A stretch of 64,000 bases of DNA, taken from Rhodoplanes azumiensis (GTDB lineage Bacteria; Pseudomonadota; Alphaproteobacteria; Rhizobiales; Xanthobacteraceae). How positions within the stretch are numbered: position 1 is the stretch's first letter; every line of letters begins with the position of its first letter. Where the stretch lies: positions 1 to 64,000 of the forward strand of contig NZ_JBHUIW010000024.1 of the NCBI RefSeq assembly GCF_042682915.1, given 5' to 3'. Positions 43,207 through 51,149 of this stretch are shown piece after piece. The notes under the pieces were generated by a model. That model was not told the DNA's origin, did not search any database, and saw only the letters and a program-made list of their open reading frames with translations. A program made the translations under genes and the position numbers.

Positions 43207-43862
43207 GCGGCGCGCTCCGCCAAGACGCCGTCGACGATCGCCCGCAGCGTGCGGGCCGCGGCCTCCGGATCGGGCGAAAGCGACAGCGCCGAGATGACGG
43301 CGACGCCGTCGGCACCGGCCGCGACCACCGGGGCGGCGTTGCCGATCGCGATGCCGGCGATGCCGACCACCGGCATCGCCGGCGCCCGCCGGCGCAGCAC
43401 CGCACGGATCTTCGCGAGCCCCTCCGGACCCATCGGTGGGGCGGGATTGTCCTTCGACAGGGTCGTGTAGACGCCGCCGACGCCGGCGTAGTCGAGGAGG
43501 TCCAACGGCACCCGCTCGGCCTGGTCGAGCGTCTTGATCGAGTGGCCGACGATGGCGCCCGGTCCCAGGACCGCGCGCACATCCTCCACGGTCATGTCGT
43601 CGGGGCCGACATGGACGCCGGCGGCCCCCGCCGCGAGCGCCACGTCGACGCGGTCGTTGATCACCAGTGGCACGCCGAACGGCGCCAGCACGTCGATCAG
43701 CGCACGCGCCGCCTCGACCATGCGGCGGGTGCTGCCGTGCTTGTCGCGCAGCTGCACGAGCGTCGCCCCGCCCGCCGCCACGGCGCGGGCGAGATCGACG
43801 AGCGGGCGCCCACCGGCCCGCTCCGGATCCAGGATGGCGTTGAGACGCACGTCGACGGTCAT
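43203..43862 (-). CDS. thiE: Thiamine-phosphate synthase ThiE
   Basis: A 219-residue TIM-barrel enzyme that joins HMP-PP and thiazole phosphate. QLRDKHG (36-42), INDRVDVA, GPDDMTVEDVR and YTTLSKDNPAPPMG with the glycine-rich phosphate loop GIAGIAIGN are all present. Start ATG 43862 abuts the thiM stop with no spacing. Together with thiM and thiD it makes thiamine phosphate from salvaged precursors. Confidence 0.95.
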   Translation of the reverse strand: MTVDVRLNAILDPERAGGRPLVDLARAVAAGGATLVQLRDKHGSTRRMVEAARALIDVLAPFGVPLVINDRVDVALAAGAAGVHVGPDDMTVEDVRAVLGPGAIVGHSIKTLDQAERVPLDLLDYAGVGGVYTTLSKDNPAPPMGPEGLAKIRAVLRRRAPAMPVVGIAGIAIGNAAPVVAAGADGVAVISALSLSPDPEAAARTLRAIVDGVLAERAA

Positions 43863-44666
43863 TCAGCTCACCTTCGCCTGCTCCAGCAGATCCTTGCGAT
43901 CGAGATCGAACAGCGTGTCGAGAAGCCGCACGGCAAGCGTGCCGGGGCCGCTCGACACCACCGCGCCCCGCTCCGCCGCGACACCGAGCGCGACGAGCGC
44001 CGCGACCGTGGCGTGCCAGGGATCCTCGTCGACGGCCGCGAAGGCGGCGACCAGCGCCGCGCCGGCGCAGCCCATGGCGGTGATACGCGCCATCCAGCGG
44101 TGGCCGTTGGCGACCGCGGCGCACCGGGCCGCGTCGGCGACCTGGTCGGTCTCCCCGGTGAGCGCCACGACCGCCTGATTCTCGCGCGCGAAGCCCGGGA
44201 GATGGTCCGCCTCGGCCGACAGGCCGGACAGCGCGGCGAACTCGGCCGGGTTCAGCCGCAGCACGCTCGGGCGCATGGCGAGCAACGCCTTGCCGAAGGT
44301 GGCGCGGCCCGGCGAGCGATCGACGAACACCGGATCGAGCACCCAGGGGATGCCGGCCTCGGTGGCGGCATCGATGGCGATCCCGATGGCGGTGCGACGT
44401 GTCTCGTCGAGCGTGCCGATGTTGACGACGAGCGCGTCGGCGCCGGCCACGAAGGCGGCGATCTCGTCCGGCGCGATGGTCATCGACGGGACCGCGCCGG
44501 CGGCGAGCAGCAGGTTGGCCGTGTAGGTGTGGGCGACCGTGTTGGTGATGCAGTGGACCCGCGGCCGCTTCGCCCGCAGCGCGTCGAGCGCGTCGGCGGC
44601 GCGTGCGACCAACTCGCCTGTATCGGGGCGCCCGTGGACAGGGGCGTCGTCGCCCGTTCGCGTCAT
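43863..44666 (-). CDS. thiM: Hydroxyethylthiazole kinase ThiM
   Basis: A 267-residue kinase that salvages thiazole alcohol. Motifs: VHCITNTVAHTYTANLLLA (39-57), PWVLDPVF, LRLNPAEFAAL, and the catalytic MGCAGAALVAAF near 200, where the invariant Cys sits. First gene of thiMED, with its start 6-10 nt from the 3' end of the TPP riboswitch. The ribosome binding site GGAGGG lies in the riboswitch terminal stem, so translation should fall when TPP is bound. Confidence 0.95.
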   Translation of the reverse strand: MTRTGDDAPVHGRPDTGELVARAADALDALRAKRPRVHCITNTVAHTYTANLLLAAGAVPSMTIAPDEIAAFVAGADALVVNIGTLDETRRTAIGIAIDAATEAGIPWVLDPVFVDRSPGRATFGKALLAMRPSVLRLNPAEFAALSGLSAEADHLPGFARENQAVVALTGETDQVADAARCAAVANGHRWMARITAMGCAGAALVAAFAAVDEDPWHATVAALVALGVAAERGAVVSSGPGTLAVRLLDTLFDLDRKDLLEQAKVS

Positions 44667-44671
44667 CTCGA

Positions 44672-44786
44672 GATCCCTCCGCCGGCATGACCCGGATCAG
44701 GTTCGACGGGTTGGCACGCCGGCCCGCAGGAGCCGGCTCCGCCTCTCAGCCCGGACGCGGATTCGGCCGGACACCCCGCTGAGATC
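44672..44786 (-). promoter_or_regulatory. TPP riboswitch (THI element) controlling thiMED
   Basis: Read on the minus strand the conserved blocks appear in order: GGGGTG (near 44778), GGGCTGAGA (near 44750), then ACCCGTCGAACCTGATC (near 44710) and CATGCCGGCGGAGGG (44675-44690). These are the pyrimidine- and pyrophosphate-sensing helices of the THI box. The last block contains the thiM Shine-Dalgarno sequence. A palindrome ATCTCGAGAT (44665-44674) joins it to the start codon. Confidence 0.96.
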
Positions 44787-44939
44787 AAAGGCGAAACTAG
44801 TCCCTCCCCCGGCCCCGCGCAAGGCGGCCGCGCCGCCCGTCTCGCTTGTCAAATCGGTCCGGTTTTGCTCGATTGCGGCGACCGTGCCGCGGCGCGGCGC
44901 GATAGGCGGCGCAGCGCCGCGGGGCCCGAGGGAAAGCCG

Positions 44940-45176
44940 ATGATTCCGTTCTTCGTGCAGATCAAGTGCAACCTCGGCAAGTCGTACCAGGTCGCCAACC
45001 AGCTCGCGGACGCCGAGATCGCTTCCGAGATCTACTCCACGGCCGGCGACTACGATCTCCTGGTGAAGTTCTACGTCGAGCCGGGCACCGACATCGGCCA
45101 CTTCGTCAACGAGAAGGTGCAGACGATCCCGGGCATCGTCGACACCAAGACGATCATCACGTTCAAGGCGTTCTGA
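44940..45176 (+). CDS. Stand-alone Lrp/AsnC ligand-binding (RAM) domain protein
   Basis: A 78-residue protein that is a single RAM domain: MIPFFVQIKCNLGKSYQVA, DYDLLVKFYVEPGTDIG, VNEKVQTIPGIVDTKTI. The DNA-binding HTH of Lrp is missing. Single RAM proteins oligomerise and may bind amino acids. GAGGGAAAG lies 8 nt ahead of the ATG at 44940. It is divergent from thiMED and convergent with the DMT transporter gene. Role is unknown. Confidence 0.88.
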   Translation: MIPFFVQIKCNLGKSYQVANQLADAEIASEIYSTAGDYDLLVKFYVEPGTDIGHFVNEKVQTIPGIVDTKTIITFKAF

Positions 45177-45188
45177 GCCGCGCCGCGC

Positions 45189-46133
45189 TCACGCGGCGTC
45201 GTCGGGCTTCGCCGGCTCGTCGGGCTTCGCCGCCTTGCGGCGCTGGGCGGCGAGGCGACGCTCGCGCCAGATGACGAACAGGCCCGACAGCACCACGATG
45301 CCGGCCCCCGCATAGGCCCAGCCGGTCGGGATCTCGCCGAACACGACCCAGCCGATCAGGAAGGCGAACAAGAGCGCCAGATAGTCGAACGGCGCCATCA
45401 CGGAGGCGGGCGCGTAGCGGTAACTTTCGGTGAGCAGAAGATGCGACGCACCGCCGAGGAGCCCGACGCCGATCAGCGCGACGAGCTGCGGCAGCGACGG
45501 CGTGATCCACACGAAGGGCAGCACGACACCGCCCGCGATCGTGCAGATCAGCGAGAAGTAGAAGACGATCGACGAGGTCGTCTCGCTGTCGGTCAGGCGA
45601 CGCGTCTGGATCACCGCGAAGGCGTTCGAGAAGGCGGAGGCGACCGCGCACATCGCCCCGACCGTCGCCGCTGCCGAGGCCGCCGTGACGAGCCGTCCGA
45701 GCCCGAGATAGGGCCACAGCATCACCACGACGCCGACGAAGCCGACCCCGACCGCCGTCCAGCGATAGGCCCGCACCCGCTCGGAGAGCACGATCGCCGC
45801 GAGCGCGACCGTGATCAACGGCGCCGCGAACGTGATCGCGGTCGCGTCGACCAGCGGCAGCCGCTGCAGCGCGGCGAAGTTGAGGAACATGCCGGCCACC
45901 CCGATGCTGCCGCGACCGACATGGCCGAGCAACCGGCTGGTGCGCACCGCCGCGCCGATCTCGTTCCGGGCCGCGTAGAGGGCGATGATCAGGACCAGCG
46001 CGAACAGGCTGCGGAAGAACACCACCTGGCCGAGCGGAATCCCGGCCTCGCCGAGATAACGGACCAGCGCCGACATCACCGCGAACAGCAACACCGAGAC
46101 GATCTTGACCAGAATGGCGGCGTGCAGGCTCAT
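45189..46133 (-). CDS. DMT superfamily (EamA) transporter
   Basis: A 314-residue inner-membrane protein with ten membrane helices in two EamA halves (about 1-145 and 155-290), each with the usual LPLVDATAITFAAPLITVAL/ YAPASVMAPFDYLALLFAF helix. The C-terminus is Lys/Pro-rich and cytoplasmic. Members export amino acids, nucleosides or other metabolites; the substrate here is not known. The ATG at 46133 is preferred over a longer frame that runs into repeat DNA. Confidence 0.88.
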   Translation of the reverse strand: MSLHAAILVKIVSVLLFAVMSALVRYLGEAGIPLGQVVFFRSLFALVLIIALYAARNEIGAAVRTSRLLGHVGRGSIGVAGMFLNFAALQRLPLVDATAITFAAPLITVALAAIVLSERVRAYRWTAVGVGFVGVVVMLWPYLGLGRLVTAASAAATVGAMCAVASAFSNAFAVIQTRRLTDSETTSSIVFYFSLICTIAGGVVLPFVWITPSLPQLVALIGVGLLGGASHLLLTESYRYAPASVMAPFDYLALLFAFLIGWVVFGEIPTGWAYAGAGIVVLSGLFVIWRERRLAAQRRKAAKPDEPAKPDDAA

Positions 46134-46585
46134 ACCAGCAGCCTCGGACTCCGACCCGTCATCCCGAGGTGCTCGCGAAGCGAGCCTCGAAGGATGCTGC
46201 CCCTGCACGGGCCGTCATCCTTCGAGGCCCGGCGTGGCCGGGCACTACAGGCCCGGCGCGGCCGGGCACCGCAGGGTGACGGAGACCGTCGGACTCGTTG
46301 GCCGTGGAGATCATGGGTGGGGGCGGGTGGCGACGCGACGCGGGCCTCCCTTGTCGCACGGTCCTCGGGTTCCGAAAACAACTCATGGCGCGAGGCGGAT
46401 GTGCGGGGCCGACGCGAGAGGCGCCGTCGTGCTCCGCGATTGCGAAGGCTTTGCAGAGTTCGTCATTCCGGGGCGCCGCGAAGCGGCGAGCCCGGAATCC
46501 ATACCCCCGGTGTCGTGGCCTACGAGAGACAGGGGTTATGGGTTCCGGGCTCCGGCCTTCGGCCGGCCCCGGAACGACGGGCCTG
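46134..46585. other. Gene-free stretch with two palindromic elements (families C and B)
   Basis: Family C at 46158-46283 has TCATCCCGAGGTGCTCGCGAAG, then GAGCCTCGAAGGATG answered by CATCCTTCGAGGCCC and a final GGGTGACGG; it includes a 24-bp duplication of AGGCCCGGCGTGGCCGGGCAC. Family B at 46462-46578 has GTCATTCCGGGGCGCCGCG, an inner CCCGGAATCC, and CGGCCCCGGAACGAC. The 170 bp between them shows no gene. Confidence 0.7.
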
Positions 46586-47506
46586 TCACTTCCGCTCCGG
46601 GCGCGGCGGGCCGTCGACCGCGGGCAGCGACTTCAGGTACTCGGCCATGGCGGCGCGGTCCTCGGGCGTGAGCTTCGCGGTGTTGCGGACCACGGCCGCC
46701 ATGGTGCCGCCGACCGAGTCGCCGTCCGGCAGATCGCCGGTCTCCAGCATGTAGGCGACGTCGCCGGCCGACCACTTGGCGAGCCCCTTGCCGGTGATGT
46801 TGGGGATCCACCCCTCGCCGTCCGGGTTCGGGCCGCCGGCGAAGCGCTGCGCCTCGACGAGACCACCGAGCATGTTGCGCGGCGAGTGGCACTCGGCGCA
46901 GTGGCCGGGGCCGTTGACCAGATAGGCGCCGCGGTTCCACGCCGCCGACTTCGACGGATCGGGCCGGAACGGCCGGCCGTCGAGATGGAGCATCTTCCAC
47001 AGGCCGACGGCGCGCCGCACCGAGAACGGGAACGGCAGCGCATGCTCCGGCGCCCGGCCCGCGACGGCCGGCAGCGTCCGGATATAGGCGAAAAGATCGC
47101 GAAGATCGCCCGTCTCCATGCGCTGGTAGGACGTGTAGGGGAAGGCCGGGTAGTAGTGGCGCTCGTCGGGCGAGGTGCCGTCCTGCATGGCGGAGACGAA
47201 GTCGGCCTCGCTCCAGCGACCGAGGCCGTCGGCCGGATCGGGCGAGATGTTGGGCGCGTAGAAGGTGCCGAAGGGCGAATGCAGCGGCGCGCCGCCGCCG
47301 AGCCGCGTCGGGTCGTCCTTCGACGACGCGTGGCACGAGGCGCAGCCGCCGGCGAAGAACATCGCGCGGCCGTTGTCGAGGTTCGGCGTGTGCGGACCGA
47401 GCGAGGTCGCGGCGACGCGGGTCGGCTCGGTGAGGACGAAGAACACCGCGACGCCGGTCCCCAGGACCAGCGCCGCGGCGATCGCGAGGATGCGCAGACG
47501 GCGCAC
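46586..47506 (-). CDS. Dihaem c-type cytochrome
   Basis: A 306-residue exported cytochrome anchored or led by an N-terminal hydrophobic stretch (residues 5-24). Two haem-binding sites are C55-A-S-C58-H59 and C203-A-E-C206-H207, and Met residues such as in NITGKGLAKW..MLETGDLPDGDSVGGTM could be axial ligands. The layout (YAPNISPD, WSEADFVSAMQDGTSPDERHYYPAFPY) is typical of the gluconate/alcohol dehydrogenase cytochrome subunits. It is 6 bp downstream of the cytochrome c' gene. Start is GTG at 47506. The redox partner enzyme is not adjacent. Confidence 0.88.
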   Translation of the reverse strand: MRRLRILAIAAALVLGTGVAVFFVLTEPTRVAATSLGPHTPNLDNGRAMFFAGGCASCHASSKDDPTRLGGGAPLHSPFGTFYAPNISPDPADGLGRWSEADFVSAMQDGTSPDERHYYPAFPYTSYQRMETGDLRDLFAYIRTLPAVAGRAPEHALPFPFSVRRAVGLWKMLHLDGRPFRPDPSKSAAWNRGAYLVNGPGHCAECHSPRNMLGGLVEAQRFAGGPNPDGEGWIPNITGKGLAKWSAGDVAYMLETGDLPDGDSVGGTMAAVVRNTAKLTPEDRAAMAEYLKSLPAVDGPPRPERK

Positions 47507-47512
47507 CGGCGA

Positions 47513-47965
47513 TCAGCCCTTCTTGGCCCGGTAGAGCTCGTGGCAGCCGGAACAGGTCTGGCCGATGGCCCCGACCGCCTCCTTCAGCCCGTCGAGGCTC
47601 TTGGCCTTCGGCGCGTTGGCGACGATCTCGGCCTTCATCTTGGCGAGGCGGGCGTCGAAGTCGGCCTTGTTCTCGAACGCCTTGGCATTGGCGAAGTAAT
47701 CGGCCTCCGGCGACTGGCCCCGCGCGTTCGGCGGATAGAGGGTCTGCAGCTTCTCGGCCGATTCGAGCAGAACTTTCATGGCCGCATCGACCTTGGCCTG
47801 ATCGTAGGCCATGCGGCCGCGAGCCATGCTGTTGAGCGTCGCGTAGAAGGCTTCGCCCTGCTCGTACATCAGCATGGCCCGTTCGCGCACGACGTCGGCC
47901 TGGCCGAGGGCTGTGCTCAGCCCCAGCCCGAGCACGGCAGCGGCAAGGATCAGACGCTTCGTCAT
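47513..47965 (-). CDS. Cytochrome c' (class II c-type cytochrome)
   Basis: A 150-residue exported four-helix-bundle cytochrome with a signal peptide (MTKRLILAAAVLGLGLSTALG, cleavage near residue 21). The haem site is C-terminal, C138-S-G-C141-H142, the arrangement of class II cytochromes c' and c-556. Cytochromes c' bind NO or help resist nitrosative stress; c-556 forms act as electron carriers. The ATG at 47965 begins the signal; a longer upstream frame has no support. First gene of a two-cytochrome unit. Confidence 0.9.
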   Translation of the reverse strand: MTKRLILAAAVLGLGLSTALGQADVVRERAMLMYEQGEAFYATLNSMARGRMAYDQAKVDAAMKVLLESAEKLQTLYPPNARGQSPEADYFANAKAFENKADFDARLAKMKAEIVANAPKAKSLDGLKEAVGAIGQTCSGCHELYRAKKG

Positions 47966-48187
47966 GAGGTCTCCTGCTTGGTGTGATCGAAGTCGTTCGA
48001 CACCGGCGGGGAGCCGGCCCGGGCGATACGCCGACCGTGCGGCGGCCCGGGCACGAGGTGTACTGACAAATACGTACCGTGGCACGACAGGGCGTTCCAG
48101 CCTCGGATCACGACTTCGCGACGGTGTCTTGATGACGCAGGGGCCGGACCGTGGCGTCACGGCCGCAGTGGCGTCCCCCTCGGAGCA

Positions 48188-50491
48188 TCACAGCGTGTGC
48201 ATGCGCGCGGGGTCACGCAGCGACGCCCAGATCGCCTGCGGACTCGCCGGCATGTCGATCTCGCGGATGCGATGGGCGCGCCACAGGGCGTCGACCACGG
48301 CGTTGATCACGGCCGGGGCCGCCCCGATGGTGCCGGCCTCGCCGGCCCCCTTCACGCCGAGCGGATTGGCGGTGCAGCGCACGTTGCGGGTCTCGAACGT
48401 GAAGGCGGGAAGATCGCCGGCGCGCGGCAGGGCGTAGTCCTGCAGCGTCGCGGTGACGAGCTGGCCCGAATCCGAATCGTAGACGGTGTTCTCGAGCAGC
48501 GCCTGGCCGATGCCCTGCGCCGCGCCGCCGTGGATCTGGCCTTCCAGCAGCAGCGGATTGAGGGTCGTGCCGACGTCGTCGACGATGACGTAGCGGACGA
48601 TCTCGACCGCGCCGGTCTCCGGATCGATCTCGACCTCGGCCAGGTGGGTGCCGTTCGGATAGGTCGCGGCGGTGGGGCGGAACGTGTCGGCGACGGTGAG
48701 ACGCGCGGGGGTCGCGGCAGGCGCCGTCGCCACGCCGGCGAAGCTGATCGTGCGGTCGGTGCCGGCGATGCGCACCACGCCGTCGGCGAGTTCGATGTCG
48801 GCCGGTGCAGCCTCCAGCGCGTCGGCCGCGATGGCCTTGACGACCTCGGCGAGCTTCCGGGCGGCGCCGTCGAGGGCGACGCCGCCGCACGGGATCGAGC
48901 TCGAGCCGCCCGTGCCGGCGCCGGTCGCGATCGCGTCGGTGTCGCCCTGAACGACCCGCACCCGCGACGGCGGCAGGCCGAGATGCTCGGCCACGATCTG
49001 GGCGTAGGCGGTCGCGTGGCCCTGCCCGGTCGATTGCGACCCGATCAGCACGGTGACGACGCCGTCGCGGTCGAGCCGCAGGGTCGCGGTCTCCGGCCCG
49101 ACCGTGCCGCAGGCCTCCACATAGGTGGCGAGCGCGATTCCGCGCAGCTTGCCACGATGGCGCGCGATCGCGGCGCGATGCGCGAAGCCCGTCCAGTCGG
49201 CGATCTCCTGGGCGCGCGCCATGTGGGCGGCGAAGTCGCCGGAGTCGTAGACCTTGCCGGTCGCGGTCGTGTAGGGCATCGCGCCCGGCGCGACGAAGTT
49301 CTTGCGCCGCAGCGCGTCCGGCGCGACGCCGAGGTCGCGCGCCGCGGTGTCGACCAGCCGCTCGATCACGTAGGCCGCCTCCGGCCTCCCCGCCCCGCGA
49401 TAGGCATCGACCGGCACCGTGTTGGTGTGGACGCCGCGGATGCGCACATGACACGCCGGCAGCGCGTAGACGCCCGGCAGCAGGCCGGCGCCGGCGAACG
49501 GGATGTAGGGCGCGAAGCAGGAGAGATACGCGCCCATGTCGCAGATCATGTCGACGTCGAGCGCGAGGAACCGGTGATCGCGATCGAGCGCCAGCCGCGC
49601 CGTCGTCACGTTGGCGCGACCGTGGCTGTCGCCGACGAAGTGGTCGGCGCGGTCGGCGACCCAGCTCACCGTGCGGCCGAGCCGCTCCGCCGCGACGGCG
49701 GCGAGCGCGTATTCGCGATACGGAAACAGTTTCGTCCCGAAGCCGCCGCCGACATCCGGCGTGATCACCCGCAGCCGTTCGGGCGGGATGCGCAGCACCT
49801 GGCCGGCCAGGATGTCGCGCACCGTGTGCGAGCCCTGGCTGCCGAGCGTCAACGTGATGCGGCCGTCGGCGCGGTCGATCGAGGCCGTGACGGCGCGGGT
49901 GTCCATGTAGTTGGCGACGAGGCGCTGATTGACGAGCTTCAACTCGACGACGTGCGCCGCCTGCGCGAACGCCCTCGCGGTCGCCTCGGCGTCGCCCAGC
50001 GTCTGTGTGTAGGCGACGTTGCCGGTGCGGCCCGGCCACACCGGAGGCGCATCCGCCGCCACGGCCGCGGCGGGATCGACGACGTGCGGCAGCGGCTCCC
50101 AGTCGACGACGATCGCCTCGGCGGCGTCGCGGGCGCGATCGAGCGTGTCGGCGACCACGAAGGCGACGGCGTCGCCGACATGGCGGACGACGTCGCCGAC
50201 CAGCACCGGGCACGGCGACGGTGCGACCGAAACGCCGCGCGGAATCCCGAGACACGGCAGCGGCCCGAGATCGGCGACGTCGTCCGCGGTCAGGATCAGG
50301 CGCACGCCCCGCATCGCCCTGGCCGCGGCCGTGTCGATCGCCCGGATGCGGGCATGGGCGTGCGGGGCGCGCAGCACGACGGCGCGCAGCGCGTCACCCG
50401 GCACGAGGTCCGCCACGTAGCGCCCGGCGCCGCACAGGAAGGCTTGGTCCTCGCTTCGGGTGACGGCCTGCGACAGTCCGAACTTCATCAT
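48188..50491 (-). CDS. Xanthine dehydrogenase/CO dehydrogenase family molybdopterin-binding subunit, form II CoxL-like
   Basis: A 767-residue Mo-cofactor subunit. The active-site loop reads AYRGAGR, the form II motif, rather than AYRCSFR of true CO dehydrogenase. Cofactor-binding segments VGGGFGTK, GSQSTGQGHAT, GGSSSIPCGG and GVKGAGEAGTIGA (the latter with the catalytic Glu) are present in order. Form II enzymes are Mo hydroxylases of unknown substrate, often aldehydes or N-heterocycles. The FAD (CoxM) and [2Fe-2S] (CoxS) subunits are absent from the neighbourhood. Two ATGs (50491 and 50488) could serve as start. Confidence 0.88.
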   Translation of the reverse strand: MMKFGLSQAVTRSEDQAFLCGAGRYVADLVPGDALRAVVLRAPHAHARIRAIDTAAARAMRGVRLILTADDVADLGPLPCLGIPRGVSVAPSPCPVLVGDVVRHVGDAVAFVVADTLDRARDAAEAIVVDWEPLPHVVDPAAAVAADAPPVWPGRTGNVAYTQTLGDAEATARAFAQAAHVVELKLVNQRLVANYMDTRAVTASIDRADGRITLTLGSQGSHTVRDILAGQVLRIPPERLRVITPDVGGGFGTKLFPYREYALAAVAAERLGRTVSWVADRADHFVGDSHGRANVTTARLALDRDHRFLALDVDMICDMGAYLSCFAPYIPFAGAGLLPGVYALPACHVRIRGVHTNTVPVDAYRGAGRPEAAYVIERLVDTAARDLGVAPDALRRKNFVAPGAMPYTTATGKVYDSGDFAAHMARAQEIADWTGFAHRAAIARHRGKLRGIALATYVEACGTVGPETATLRLDRDGVVTVLIGSQSTGQGHATAYAQIVAEHLGLPPSRVRVVQGDTDAIATGAGTGGSSSIPCGGVALDGAARKLAEVVKAIAADALEAAPADIELADGVVRIAGTDRTISFAGVATAPAATPARLTVADTFRPTAATYPNGTHLAEVEIDPETGAVEIVRYVIVDDVGTTLNPLLLEGQIHGGAAQGIGQALLENTVYDSDSGQLVTATLQDYALPRAGDLPAFTFETRNVRCTANPLGVKGAGEAGTIGAAPAVINAVVDALWRAHRIREIDMPASPQAIWASLRDPARMHTL

Positions 50492-50610
50492 GGAATCCCC
50501 GCCTGCGTCCGCGACGCCAGATTGTATCCCATACGGGCCGTGATAGGGTGCGGATCAATGCCGGACGCCCCCGGTCACGCGCACGCGGACACGTCGTTTC
50601 GGAGGGTTAC

Positions 50611-50958
50611 ATGCATCCCGTCGCATCCGAGCACCGGCCCCGGCGTTTCGTCGCATGCGGTCTCGCCGCGGCGCTCTCGATCCTCGTCGTCCCCACCGCC
50701 GTCGCCCAGGCTCCGGGCGGGACCGCCGCCGATCCGCCCGCGGCGACGGCGCCGGCCGCCGCCGATCCGGCGCCAGGTCCGGCCGCCGGCCCCGACAAGA
50801 AGGCGGCGAAGAGCAAGACCCGCAAGGCGAAGCGCAGCCAGGCGGCGTCCGAGCAGCAGGCGATCCGGCGCGCCAAGCAGTACCTGCCGCCCGAGTACCA
50901 CCAGTATCTCGGCGGTGGCGGCGGCACTGGAGGCGGCTACGGCGGCTACGGGCGCTGA
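50611..50958 (+). CDS. Small secreted Lys/Gly-rich hypothetical protein
   Basis: A 115-residue protein. The signal peptide (RFVACGLAAALSILVVPTAVAQA, about residues 12-34) is followed by a Pro/Ala-rich linker, a lysine-rich stretch (KKAAKSKTRKAKRSQAASEQQ) and a conserved-looking segment AIRRAKQYLPPEYHQYLGG ending in a Gly-Tyr tail. GGAGGG lies 5 nt before the ATG at 50611, which decides the start. No function can be assigned; it may be an envelope-associated or DNA-binding small protein. Confidence 0.65.
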   Translation: MHPVASEHRPRRFVACGLAAALSILVVPTAVAQAPGGTAADPPAATAPAAADPAPGPAAGPDKKAAKSKTRKAKRSQAASEQQAIRRAKQYLPPEYHQYLGGGGGTGGGYGGYGR

Positions 50959-51149
50959 GGTTCGCGCGAGAAGGTTTCGTGTCCCGGGCGCGGCGCAACG
51001 CCGCGAACCGTGATCCTGGGCGACGCATTGAAGCGCGGGCCTGCCGCCCCTGGGCCTGGGCTCGGCGGTGAATCAAGCCTTCGGCCTGCCGCGCCTTGCC
51101 CGGGGCATGCTATCGAAAACCGGGAGACGCCCGAAGCTCGACCGGCGGA

